DNA of 64,000 nucleotides from Clostridiales bacterium. GTDB taxonomy: Bacteria; Bacillota; Clostridia; Lachnospirales; Lachnospiraceae. The translations under genes and the position numbers were made by a program. The stretch's first letter is position 1, and each line of letters starts with the position of its first letter. The notes below the pieces were generated by a model. It was not told where the DNA came from, ran no database searches, and worked only from the letters and a program-made list of their open reading frames with translations. This document shows, piece after piece, positions 26,241 through 34,392 of this stretch. The stretch covers positions 62,001 through 126,000 of the forward strand of contig JAHABX010000002.1 in assembly GCA_018376135.1 (NCBI GenBank), read 5' to 3'.

Positions 26241-26260
26241 TTTCTTTAGGATTTCTTTAG
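26241..26260 (+). promoter_or_regulatory. Tandem TTTCTTTAG repeats upstream of the VanRS-like pair
   Basis: Two exact copies of TTTCTTTAG (26241-26249 and 26252-26260) with an 11-base period, one DNA turn, about 100 bases before the regulator start. OmpR/VanR-class regulators bind such direct repeats as dimers, so self-regulation is likely; that is inference from spacing and position. A wider dyad ATGCAGG / CCTGCAT brackets them. Confidence 0.55.
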
Positions 26261-26359
26261 AAATACCTGCATTTGTTTTTAAGATTCAGCCGCTAGAATA
26301 CGGATATCAGAAAGGAAAGGAGCGGCTGTATGAGATGAGAATACAAGGGGAGAGAAAGT

Positions 26360-27070
26360 ATGAAGAAATATCAGGTTTTAGTGGTAGAAGACGACAGGGA
26401 AATAAGAGATGGCATTGAGATCTATCTGAAAAGCCAGGGTTATGAAGTGTTCAAGGCGGCGGACGGCATTGAGGGGCTGGAAGTGATCTACCGTGAGGAG
26501 ATCCATCTGGCGATCGTGGATGTGATGATGCCGAGAAAGGACGGCATTCAGATGGTCATGGAAATGCGGAAGGACTATGATTTTCCGGTTATCATGCTGT
26601 CTGCCAAATCAGAAGAGGTGGATAAGATCCTGGGGCTGAATATGGGTGCAGATGATTATGTGACAAAGCCCTTTACACCGCTGGAGCTTTTGGCAAGGGT
26701 CAATTCCCAGCTTCGCAGATACAGTCGTTACATGGAAAAGCTGCAAAATGGCGGCAGAAAAGAAGAAGAACATATTTATCGGATCGGCGGTCTGGAACTG
26801 GATGAGGAAAAGGTGGAGCTTCGGGTAGACGGAGAGCCTGTAAAGGTGACGCCCATGGAATACCGGATCCTGCTCCTTTTGATGAAGCATCCGGGAAGGG
26901 TGTTTTCCGCAGATGAGATCTACGAGCGTGTATGGAATGAGAAAGCCGTGAATTCCGATACGATCATGGTCCATGTGAGAAATATCCGGGAAAAGATCGA
27001 GATCAATCCAAAGAATCCAAAATATTTAAAGGTGGTGTGGGGTGTTGGGTATAAAATGGAAAAACAATGA
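26360..27070 (+). CDS. OmpR-family response regulator, VanR-like
   Basis: Receiver domain (VVEDDREIRDG; phospho-acceptor Asp in AIVDVMMPRKDG; Lys in YVTKPFTPLELLARV) followed by a winged-helix DNA-binding domain ending VRNIREKIEINPKNPKYLKVVWGVGYKM. Length 236 is standard. The stop overlaps the kinase gene by 29 bases, so the pair is translationally coupled. Confidence 0.94.
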   Translation: MKKYQVLVVEDDREIRDGIEIYLKSQGYEVFKAADGIEGLEVIYREEIHLAIVDVMMPRKDGIQMVMEMRKDYDFPVIMLSAKSEEVDKILGLNMGADDYVTKPFTPLELLARVNSQLRRYSRYMEKLQNGGRKEEEHIYRIGGLELDEEKVELRVDGEPVKVTPMEYRILLLLMKHPGRVFSADEIYERVWNEKAVNSDTIMVHVRNIREKIEINPKNPKYLKVVWGVGYKMEKQ

Positions 27071-29360
27071 GAAAAAAGGAAGAGGAAGCATCCTGATCGT
27101 TCTTTTGTGTGCGGTACTGGCGAGTACAGCCATGTGCAATGCGTACCCTTATTTCAGGGAGCGGGCAGAAGAAAATATAGAAGCTTCCAGAGCAAAGATC
27201 GACGCGGAGGTTCAGGAAGCGAAGCTGTTCCATGTGGATGAGGAATTTGAACGTTACCTTCTGTCCTCCATCTATTATATGAATTATGAGACGACGCCGA
27301 ATATGGATGCGTATGCATATTTTACACAGAATTACGATACGGACCGGTTAAGTGGGGACGAGCAGAGCAGCATCCGGGAGGCAGCCAACCGTCTGATGAA
27401 AAATATGCGCAACCAATATACGACCGTACAGAGCATGAATGAGTACTCCAGTTATGCTTCCGGTGTGGATAAGGATTTTGGATCCCAGACAGGTCTTCAG
27501 GGGATCATTCATGGTGAGGAAGGGGCATCAGATTATTATCAGTCATGGCTGGTCATCTCCTATGACAGCCGGGGCGTTCCGAAGGTCCATTCTTCTCAGA
27601 ATATAGAGATGGATGAAAGCCAGCTGATCGGATATCTGCAGCAGGCGTCCATGAGCAGGCTCATGCAGGATAACGGCATGGATGATTATGAGTATATGGA
27701 GGTCACCTACGAGGATATGGAGACATCCTATGCGGAAGAGGCGGTTTCCGAATCTTATGAGCTTGAGATCAATTATGATAAGGCATTGCGGAACAATGAG
27801 GTGCTCAAGCAGCTGCCCATTCCCCGGATCCAGAATGCCATGTTTGCCTTTGGCATTTATCGGGATGACACGGCAGATGAGTTCTGGCAGGATTATTGGA
27901 CGGAGCGGGAGGCGTATGCCAGCAGTGGATATATGGTAGGGGTCCTGGCGATCATGGCAGTGATGGCTGTACTGGCGTTGATTCTGCAGAATGTACCGGT
28001 ATTGGCGCTTCGCAGTAAGGGTATCTTCCGGCTTCCTACAGAGCTGGTGGCTGTTCTGGGAATCTGGGGCGCGGGCATGACCGCGTGGGGTGCAACCGAG
28101 ACATGTATATGGAGCCTGAAGCGTGGAACGGAGGGGATTGTAGGCGATATGCAGTCCGTTGGCTTTGGCGATATGTCCGCACAGGCAGCAATTGGTTTTA
28201 TCTTTCTTGCCTGGACGGCATTTGCCTTCTTCTGGTACTGGATCACAGCTTCTCTGCTGCCGTATGTGACCCATCCGATCCGGACATTGAAGGAGCATAT
28301 GCTCTGCGTTTCTGTTTGCCGCTGGCTGAAGGGACTGTGGCTTCGGATCTATCATTGGGCGACAGACATTCAGGTAGATGAAAAGCTGAGCAGACATATC
28401 TGGAAGCTTGTGGGACTGAACGGGATCGTGGTAGCATTTCTCTGCTGCATCTGGTTTGGCGGCGTCGTTGGCGCAGTCATTTATTCGGGTATCCTGTATG
28501 TGCTGCTGAAGAAAAAATGCGGACAGATCCAGGAGGATTACCAGAAGCTTCTGCATGTGACCAGAGCCATCGCCAAGGGAGATCTGAATACTCCGACGGA
28601 TGAGGATATGGGCATATTGAATCCGATCCGGGATGAGCTGACAGAGATTCAGAGCGGATTCCGGAAAGCAGTGGATGAAGAGGTCAGAAGCCGGAACATG
28701 AAGGCGGAGCTGATCACCAATGTGTCACATGACCTGAAAACACCGTTGACAGCCATCATTACTTATGTGGATCTTCTGAAGAAGGAGGATATCACGGAGG
28801 AGGAACGAAAGGAATATATTGATACTCTGGAGCGGAAATCCCAGCGGCTGAAGGTGCTGATCGAGGATCTGTTTGAGGTCAGCAAGGCAACTACCAATAA
28901 TATCACCATGAATTTTGCAGAGGTAGATCTGGTGAATCTGATCAAACAGGTGCGTCTGGAAAATGAAGACAGGATCGCGGAAAGTACACTGGATATGAGG
29001 TGGAATCTGCCGGAAGAAAAGTGTATCCTGTCGCTGGATCCTCAGCGGACCTTCCGTATCATAGACAATCTGGTACAGAATATTCTGAAATATTCCATGC
29101 CTCATTCCCGTGTGTATATTGAGATGAAGGCGGGAGAGGATGAGGTGACCGTCAGCTTTAAGAACATGTCTGCAGCAGAGATGAATTTCTCGGCAGATGA
29201 GATTACAGAGCGGTTTGTGCGGGGAGATATGTCCCGCAATACCGAGGGCAGCGGACTTGGACTTGCCATTGCCCAGAGCTTTACGGAACTGCAGAACGGA
29301 ACCTTTAAGGTAGAAGTGGATGGAGATCTGTTCAAGGTAATTCTGAGCTGGAAGAAATAA
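27042..29360 (+). CDS. Multi-span sensor histidine kinase, VanS-like
   Basis: Large 772-residue sensor. One membrane segment at about 17-32, then an outside region of ~260 residues rich in acidic and Tyr residues, a block of further membrane spans between about 295 and 490, then a HAMP-like linker, HisKA box VSHDLKTPLTAI and HATPase motifs DNLVQNILKYSM and GSGLGLAIAQSF. GTG at 27042, inside the regulator gene, is the only start giving the first membrane segment. This is the common clostridial layout of HK with a multi-span sensor; the signal is unknown. Targets are not encoded beside it. Confidence 0.88.
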   Translation: MLGIKWKNNEKKGRGSILIVLLCAVLASTAMCNAYPYFRERAEENIEASRAKIDAEVQEAKLFHVDEEFERYLLSSIYYMNYETTPNMDAYAYFTQNYDTDRLSGDEQSSIREAANRLMKNMRNQYTTVQSMNEYSSYASGVDKDFGSQTGLQGIIHGEEGASDYYQSWLVISYDSRGVPKVHSSQNIEMDESQLIGYLQQASMSRLMQDNGMDDYEYMEVTYEDMETSYAEEAVSESYELEINYDKALRNNEVLKQLPIPRIQNAMFAFGIYRDDTADEFWQDYWTEREAYASSGYMVGVLAIMAVMAVLALILQNVPVLALRSKGIFRLPTELVAVLGIWGAGMTAWGATETCIWSLKRGTEGIVGDMQSVGFGDMSAQAAIGFIFLAWTAFAFFWYWITASLLPYVTHPIRTLKEHMLCVSVCRWLKGLWLRIYHWATDIQVDEKLSRHIWKLVGLNGIVVAFLCCIWFGGVVGAVIYSGILYVLLKKKCGQIQEDYQKLLHVTRAIAKGDLNTPTDEDMGILNPIRDELTEIQSGFRKAVDEEVRSRNMKAELITNVSHDLKTPLTAIITYVDLLKKEDITEEERKEYIDTLERKSQRLKVLIEDLFEVSKATTNNITMNFAEVDLVNLIKQVRLENEDRIAESTLDMRWNLPEEKCILSLDPQRTFRIIDNLVQNILKYSMPHSRVYIEMKAGEDEVTVSFKNMSAAEMNFSADEITERFVRGDMSRNTEGSGLGLAIAQSFTELQNGTFKVEVDGDLFKVILSWKK

Positions 29361-29405
29361 AGAGAAGAGACAGGGCGGCTGCTCTGTCTTTTCTCTTGTT
29401 TGGTT

Positions 29406-29909
29406 TTAAAATCTCCGGATATGATCATCCTCGTCCTCGCTGGTATCCTCGATACTTCTGATGATGACCTCATAGCTGTAGGTATCGCTGACAGGTATGG
29501 TTACCCTGTCGCCTGTGTGATGGTGAAGCAGCGCCTTTCCCAGAGGGGATTCGATGCTGATCAGGTTTTTCACGGAGTTGCCCCGGATGCTGGTGACGAT
29601 CTTGTAGGTCTCGCATTCGTCATCCTCTTCGATGTAGACGGTGACGGTTTTGTTAAGCCCTACTTCATCGGAGGAGGAATGATCCTCCACGATGACGGCA
29701 TTTTTCAGCATTCTTTCCAGATAGCGGATACGGCTGTTGTTGCTGCCGTTCTCCCGTCTGGCGGCATAGTATTCAAAGTTTTCACTCAGGTCTCCCTGTG
29801 CGCGGGCTTCCTGGACAGCTTCCAGGATCTGGGGACGTAAGACCAGCTTCCGGTGGTCGATCTCGGACTGGATCTTCTCCACATCTTTTCGGGTCAGTTT
29901 CTCCTTCAT
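29406..29909 (-). CDS. greA: Transcription elongation factor GreA-like
   Basis: Cleavage factor that rescues backtracked RNA polymerase. The N-terminal coiled coil carries QEARAQGDLSENFEYYAARRENG, matching the GreA tip motif GDLSENxEY; the C-terminal FKBP-like domain holds ISIESPLGKALLHHHTGD. Length 167 is slightly longer than usual, with an acidic tail (EDTSEDEDDH). AAGGAG precedes the start, 12 bases after the asnA stop, so it is the second gene of an asnA-greA operon. Confidence 0.9.
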   Translation of the reverse strand: MKEKLTRKDVEKIQSEIDHRKLVLRPQILEAVQEARAQGDLSENFEYYAARRENGSNNSRIRYLERMLKNAVIVEDHSSSDEVGLNKTVTVYIEEDDECETYKIVTSIRGNSVKNLISIESPLGKALLHHHTGDRVTIPVSDTYSYEVIIRSIEDTSEDEDDHIRRF

Positions 29910-29921
29910 ATGTCCGTCTCC

Positions 29922-30932
29922 TTATAACAGGGTGATTCCATGTAAGAGAGCGGTCTCCCGGATGGCGTCTGGCCAGATGGATGCCTGCACCTCTCCGATA
30001 TGTGCTTTCCGGAGATAGAACATGCAGATACGGGACTGCCCGATACCGCCGCCGATGGTGTATGGAAGTCTCTGCTCAAGGATTGCCTTCTGGAAGGGAA
30101 GTTCCGAGCGGTTCTCACAGCCGGACAGGGCAAGCTGGCGTTCAAGTGCCTCTTCATCCACACGGATACCCATGGAGGAGAGCTCTACTGCTTTGTTCAG
30201 AACCGGGTACCATACGAGAATGTCTCCGTTTAATGCCCAGTCATCGTAATCCGGTGCACGTCCGTCGTGGGGCTCTCCGTTGGACAGCTTATCACCGATC
30301 TGCATCAGGAAAACAGCGCCCTTTTCCTGAGTGATCTTATTCTCCCTTTCCTTTGGAGTCAAATCCGGGTACAGGTCCAGAAGCTCCTGGGTGGTGATGA
30401 AGAAGATATCTCTGGGCAGGAGCTCTTCAATATAATCGTAGTGGATGGACATGTATTTTTCGGTTTTCTTCAGAGCCTTGTAGATTTTGCGGACTGTCTC
30501 CTTCAGATAATCCATATTACGGTCCTGCTTCAGGATGATCTTCTCCCAGTCCCACTGATCCACGTAGATGGAGTGGAGATTGTCCGTATCCTCATCCCGG
30601 CGGATGGCATTCATATCCGTGTAAAGACCTTCCCCCACATGGAAGCCGTACTGCTTCAGGGCATTGCGCTTCCATTTTGCAAGAGAGTGTACGATCTCTA
30701 CCGGGCGGTCTCCCTGTTCCTTGATACCGAAGGAGACAGGACGCTCTGTACCGCTTAAATTATCGTTCAGACCGGATTCCGGTCTGACGAACAGCGGAGC
30801 GGATACACGCAGGAGATAAAGCTGCTCTGCCAGTGTCTGCTGGAAAAAATCCTTGACCGTCTTGATGGCAATCTGTGTATCATAGAGTGAAAGTTCGGAA
30901 TGGTAGTCCTTGGGTATGTATAAATGTTCCAT
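29922..30932 (-). CDS. asnA: Aspartate-ammonia ligase (asparagine synthetase A)
   Basis: ATP-dependent amidation of aspartate with ammonia. The class II synthetase-like fold shows LYIPKDYHSELSLYDTQIAI, LSGTERPVSF, VDQWDWEKII and a C-terminal GGGIGQSRICMFYLRKAHIGEVQ. Length 336 is normal. GGAGGAATTATAATG gives a clear start. Divergent from the amidase gene. Confidence 0.96.
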   Translation of the reverse strand: MEHLYIPKDYHSELSLYDTQIAIKTVKDFFQQTLAEQLYLLRVSAPLFVRPESGLNDNLSGTERPVSFGIKEQGDRPVEIVHSLAKWKRNALKQYGFHVGEGLYTDMNAIRRDEDTDNLHSIYVDQWDWEKIILKQDRNMDYLKETVRKIYKALKKTEKYMSIHYDYIEELLPRDIFFITTQELLDLYPDLTPKERENKITQEKGAVFLMQIGDKLSNGEPHDGRAPDYDDWALNGDILVWYPVLNKAVELSSMGIRVDEEALERQLALSGCENRSELPFQKAILEQRLPYTIGGGIGQSRICMFYLRKAHIGEVQASIWPDAIRETALLHGITLL

Positions 30933-31056
30933 TATAATTCCTCCATTATATAAAGTCGAATCAAACTCAATTCAGAGCGTGTGTCTCTTTGTACACTGAG
31001 GGTAGTATAACATAAGGATACCCGAATTGTAAAATATAGTTTCACGAAAATTCGTC

Positions 31057-31085
31057 ATGACAAACAGGTATTTATCGTGTAAAAT
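31057..31085 (+). promoter_or_regulatory. Promoter of the amidase-alarmone-HAD operon
   Basis: ATGACA (31057-31062), 17-base spacer, TAAAAT (31080-31085), 22 bases before the start codon. Confidence 0.72.
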
Positions 31086-31107
31086 AGAAGCCGGAGGCTT
31101 GAATGAT

Positions 31108-31899
31108 ATGAAGATTGCACTTGGGCAGTTACAGATACACTGGGAAGACAAGAACGCCAATCTGGAAAAGGTGGAAAAATATCTGCGTCTGCTGAAGGTG
31201 GAAGAGGCGGAGATGTTCCTGCTGCCGGAGATGAGTCTGACCGGATTTTCCATGAATACAGATCGGACAAAGGAGTCCGAAAGAGAAACCGTCAGCCGTA
31301 TCCGTGCACTTGCGGCGCAGTATGGTATCGCCATAGGCGTGGGCTGGGTAAAGGATACAGGGAAGCTCTGCGAGAACCATTATTCCATTGTTGCTCCTTC
31401 AGAGGAGATTCTGGATTATGCAAAGCTCCATCCCTTCAGCTATGGCGGAGAGAGACAGTATTTTCAGGGCGGTGAGAAGCTTCCGGTCTGTGAATACCGG
31501 GGACTGGGGATCGGTGTACAGATTTGCTATGACCTGCGTTTTCCGGAGCCCTTCTGCCGTCTGTCAGAGAAGGCGGGGATGATCCTTGTTCCGGCGAACT
31601 GGTGTGCAGCACGCAGGGAACACTGGATGTGTCTTCTGCAGGCGCGTGCCATTGAGAATCAGGTATACATTGCAGGGATCAACTGCGCCGGTGAGATGGG
31701 AAATCTGTATTATTCAGGGGATTCGGCAGTTTTTGGACCTGATGGGACCAGGCTTGTGCATGAGACGATCAGTCTTCCCGGGAGCTGTCCGGAGGAGAAA
31801 GTGCTTTTGTACAGAGTGAATAATGATGTGAACAGATACAGGGAAGCTTTTCCGGTGAAGAGGGACCGAAGGGAAGAGCTGTACCGGACATTATCATAA
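31108..31899 (+). CDS. Carbon-nitrogen hydrolase (nitrilase/omega-amidase family)
   Basis: Nitrilase-superfamily amidase with the full Glu-Lys-Cys triad: Glu in LLPEMSLTG, Lys in YAKLHPFSYGGE and Cys in VQICYDLRFPE. Sequence around GGERQYFQGGEKLPV and the 263-residue length fit the omega-amidase/deaminated glutathione amidase group. The ATG at 31108 follows GGAGG; an in-frame ATG at 31057 lies inside the promoter. It starts the operon with the alarmone synthetase. Confidence 0.9.
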   Translation: MKIALGQLQIHWEDKNANLEKVEKYLRLLKVEEAEMFLLPEMSLTGFSMNTDRTKESERETVSRIRALAAQYGIAIGVGWVKDTGKLCENHYSIVAPSEEILDYAKLHPFSYGGERQYFQGGEKLPVCEYRGLGIGVQICYDLRFPEPFCRLSEKAGMILVPANWCAARREHWMCLLQARAIENQVYIAGINCAGEMGNLYYSGDSAVFGPDGTRLVHETISLPGSCPEEKVLLYRVNNDVNRYREAFPVKRDRREELYRTLS

Positions 31900-31916
31900 T
31901 TATAAAAGGAAATACA

Positions 31917-32624
31917 ATGAATATGGGCGAGAAAAATGAAGTGATCATTCAGGGGGCAAAGGATGTGCTGCCGTATGTGAATCAGATGACGCAGGAGCAG
32001 CAGGCAGAGATGCTGGGAAGGGTGCAGCCGTTTATGGAGCTGCTGATGCAGTACCGCTGCGCGATCCGCGAGATTGAGACCAAGCTGAATGTACTGAACG
32101 AGGAGTTTTCACTGCAGCATGAGCGGAATCCTTTTGAATCCATTAAGAGCCGTGTGAAGGCACCCTACAGCATCATCGAGAAGATGAACAGAAAGGGCTA
32201 TGAGCTGACGGTTAAGAATATTGAGGAGAAGTTAAATGACGTGGCAGGTATCCGGGTGATCTGTTCCTTTGTGGAGGATATCTATTACCTGGCTGCCATG
32301 CTGTCTGCGCAGGATGATCTGGAGGTGCTGAAGGTCAAGGATTATATTAAGAAGCCCAAGCCCAACGGCTACAGAAGCCTTCATCTGATCGTACAGATCC
32401 CGATCTTTCTGTCCAATGAAAAGAAATATATGCGGGTGGAGGTGCAGTTCCGTACCATTGCCATGGATTTTTGGGCAAGTCTGGACCATAAGCTGAAATA
32501 CAAGAAAAATGTAAAGAGTCCGGAGCGGATCGCACAGGAACTGAAAAAGTGCGCCGATGTGATCAGCAGTGTGGATATGCGCATGCAGGAGATCCGGAGC
32601 ATGATAGAAGAAGGAGAAATGTGA
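31917..32624 (+). CDS. Small alarmone synthetase (RelQ/YjbM-like GTP pyrophosphokinase)
   Basis: Single-domain RelA/SpoT synthetase making (p)ppGpp. The core is visible as RVKAPYSIIEKMNRKGYEL, VAGIRVICSFVEDIYYLAAML, KPKPNGYRSLHLIVQIP and VEVQFRTIAMDFWASLDHKLKYKK. There is no hydrolase, TGS or ACT domain, and the 235-residue length is that of SAS proteins. AAAGGA precedes the start. The stop and the next start share TGATG, so the HAD protein is translationally coupled. Confidence 0.92.
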   Translation: MNMGEKNEVIIQGAKDVLPYVNQMTQEQQAEMLGRVQPFMELLMQYRCAIREIETKLNVLNEEFSLQHERNPFESIKSRVKAPYSIIEKMNRKGYELTVKNIEEKLNDVAGIRVICSFVEDIYYLAAMLSAQDDLEVLKVKDYIKKPKPNGYRSLHLIVQIPIFLSNEKKYMRVEVQFRTIAMDFWASLDHKLKYKKNVKSPERIAQELKKCADVISSVDMRMQEIRSMIEEGEM

Positions 32625-33451
32625 TGATCAGACTGATTGCAAGTGATCTGGATGGCACGCTGATTCCCGAGGGGACCCAGGAGATAGAGCCGGGATTTAT
32701 GGAGGTGCTGGAGGAGCTTTTGGACAGAGGATATCTCTTCTGTGCTGCCAGCGGAAGACAGTATGCAAATATGCAGAGGATTTTTGAAGGATTCCGGGAT
32801 CGTATGGTTTTTGTCTGTGAGAATGGAGCGCTGGCGATGGAGAATGGAGAGCAGAAGTATATTCTTGAAATTCCCCGGGACAGAGTGAACGCCATTGCAG
32901 AGGATATTTTAAGCTTTCCGGAAACGGAGATCTGTCTGTCCGGTGTAAAGGCATGCTATATTCAGCCAAGAACAGAGTGGTTTGAGCATCAGCTTTTTCA
33001 TGTACTGAAAAATAAATGTGAGATTTTTGAGACTCTGGATGAGATTGACGATACCATTGTGAAGATTGCGGCTTACATTCATGATTTTTCAGAGAACGGG
33101 AAACGGATACAGACTATATTGAATGAGAAATATGGTGAATATGCAAAGTTTGTCATGGGAGGCAATGACTGGCTGGATATGATCGTCAACCATTCGGGAA
33201 AAGGACTGGCGCTGGAAGCAATTCTGGAGCAGAAGGGTCTGAAGACGAATGAAATTATGGTATTTGGAGATAATCAGAATGACATTTCCATGCTGGAGCT
33301 GACACCGAACAGTTATGCCATGGCGCATGCAGCGGAGGATGTGAAAAAACATGCGGGACATACCTGCGTGAGTGTGACAGAAACCCTCAGGGAATTTTTT
33401 TTGACAAGTAACAATTGTTACGGTATAATGGACGTAAATGAGATATCCTGA
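32624..33451 (+). CDS. Cof-type HAD hydrolase
   Basis: HAD-superfamily phosphatase of the Cof/YbjI group: nucleophile motif ASDLDGTLIPEG, motif II AASGRQY, motif III lysine in HSGKGLALE and motif IV VFGDNQNDISML. A C2 cap domain lies between. Length 275 is typical; substrates are usually sugar phosphates, FMN or PLP. The ATG at 32624 has AAGGAG seven bases upstream. Its 3' end contains the promoter of the rubredoxin gene. Confidence 0.92.
   Translation: MIRLIASDLDGTLIPEGTQEIEPGFMEVLEELLDRGYLFCAASGRQYANMQRIFEGFRDRMVFVCENGALAMENGEQKYILEIPRDRVNAIAEDILSFPETEICLSGVKACYIQPRTEWFEHQLFHVLKNKCEIFETLDEIDDTIVKIAAYIHDFSENGKRIQTILNEKYGEYAKFVMGGNDWLDMIVNHSGKGLALEAILEQKGLKTNEIMVFGDNQNDISMLELTPNSYAMAHAAEDVKKHAGHTCVSVTETLREFFLTSNNCYGIMDVNEIS
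33401..33429 (+). promoter_or_regulatory. Perfect consensus promoter with a 14-bp palindromic operator (rubredoxin)
   Basis: TTGACA (33401-33406), 17-base spacer, TATAAT (33424-33429). The spacer contains the perfect palindrome GTAACAATTGTTAC (33408-33421), so a bound regulator would sit between -35 and -10. It lies inside the end of the HAD gene and drives rubredoxin and probably the Crp/Fnr-flavodiiron genes. The Crp/Fnr protein encoded at 33715 is a natural candidate for the binder (inference). Confidence 0.88.
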
Positions 33452-33486
33452 TATCAACAAGTTCATACAGTAATGGAGGTAAGAAT

Positions 33487-33645
33487 ATGAAGAAATATGT
33501 TTGCGGACCATGTGGATACGAGTATGACCCGGAGGCAGGCGATCCGGATGGCGGAATTGCACCGGGTACTGCATTTGAAGACCTTCCGGAGGATTGGGTC
33601 TGCCCGATCTGCGGTATGGGTAAGGATGTATTCGAGGAAGCATAA
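33487..33645 (+). CDS. Rubredoxin
   Basis: A 52-residue electron carrier with one Fe held by four cysteines: Cys6/Cys9 in YVCGPCGY and Cys39/Cys42 in VCPICGMGK. The core EYDPEAGDPDGGIAPGTAFEDLP is typical (read in two pieces, residues 12-22 and 23-34). GGAGG precedes the ATG. In anaerobes rubredoxin feeds electrons to flavodiiron proteins, and an FprA-type gene lies two genes downstream. Confidence 0.97.
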   Translation: MKKYVCGPCGYEYDPEAGDPDGGIAPGTAFEDLPEDWVCPICGMGKDVFEEA

Positions 33646-33650
33646 GGGAT

Positions 33651-33680
33651 ATGGGAATGTCGATATGACATTCCCATTTT
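33651..33680 (+). terminator. Stem-loop after rubredoxin
   Basis: ATGGGAATGTC / GACATTCCCAT, 11-bp arms with a five-base loop, then TTT. The short T-run suggests partial termination, leaving rubredoxin more abundant than the downstream genes. Confidence 0.75.
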
Positions 33681-33714
33681 CGGGTTCAATGACGACTGGA
33701 GAGCAGGAATACAT

Positions 33715-34392
33715 ATGAATGATTATTTGCAAAGCTCACTGTTTCAGAAGATTTCCAGAGAGGAAGCAGAGCGTATGCTTGACTGTTCCAAAGCGCAGTT
33801 CAGGGAATATCCGGCAGGAAGCCTGATCTTTGGGGAGGCGGACAGACCTCAGTATCTGTATCTGCTTCTGGAAGGAAGAGTGCAGATTTCCAAGCATCTG
33901 CCTTCGGGGAAACGGAATCTTCTGTTCCAGGTAGGAGAGCTGGAGGTATTCGGAGAGGTGTTCGCGGCTGCGGAGGATCAGTATTACTGGTATGAGGCGA
34001 TGGCTGTAAAATCTTCCAGGATCCTGATCCTGCCCTATCATTTTATCTATGGGGTATGCTCCAACGCCTGCGAGCATCACCGAATGGTCATCCGCAATCT
34101 TCTGGATATTCAGGCGAGGAATAATCTGCAGATGACCAAGAAGCTGCATATTATCACGAACACAACACTGAAGCAGAAGATCGTGCTCTGGCTTCTGGAT
34201 ATGAGCCGGGATCAGAAAAAAGTAGTGATGGATATGAACCGGGAGGAGCTGGCGGATTATCTGGGCGTGACAAGGCCGTCTCTGTCCAGATCGTTGATGG
34301 AGCTGCAGAAGCAGGGCATTATCCGAATCGACGGGAAGAAGATCTGGATCGAGAATATGGAAGAAATAGAGAAAATCATGGAGGATGAATGA
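33715..34392 (+). CDS. Crp/Fnr-family transcription regulator
   Basis: N-terminal cyclic-nucleotide-like beta-barrel (YPAGSLIFGEADRPQYLYLLLEGRVQI; GELEVFGEVFAA) and C-terminal winged helix (MNREELADYLGVTRPSLSRSLMELQKQGII). The N-terminal cysteine cluster of iron-sulfur Fnr is absent; only isolated cysteines occur (Cys24 and GVCSNACEHH). It sits between rubredoxin and a flavodiiron protein and overlaps the latter by one base, so it likely senses oxygen, peroxide or NO stress; the ligand is unknown. Confidence 0.92.
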   Translation: MNDYLQSSLFQKISREEAERMLDCSKAQFREYPAGSLIFGEADRPQYLYLLLEGRVQISKHLPSGKRNLLFQVGELEVFGEVFAAAEDQYYWYEAMAVKSSRILILPYHFIYGVCSNACEHHRMVIRNLLDIQARNNLQMTKKLHIITNTTLKQKIVLWLLDMSRDQKKVVMDMNREELADYLGVTRPSLSRSLMELQKQGIIRIDGKKIWIENMEEIEKIMEDE

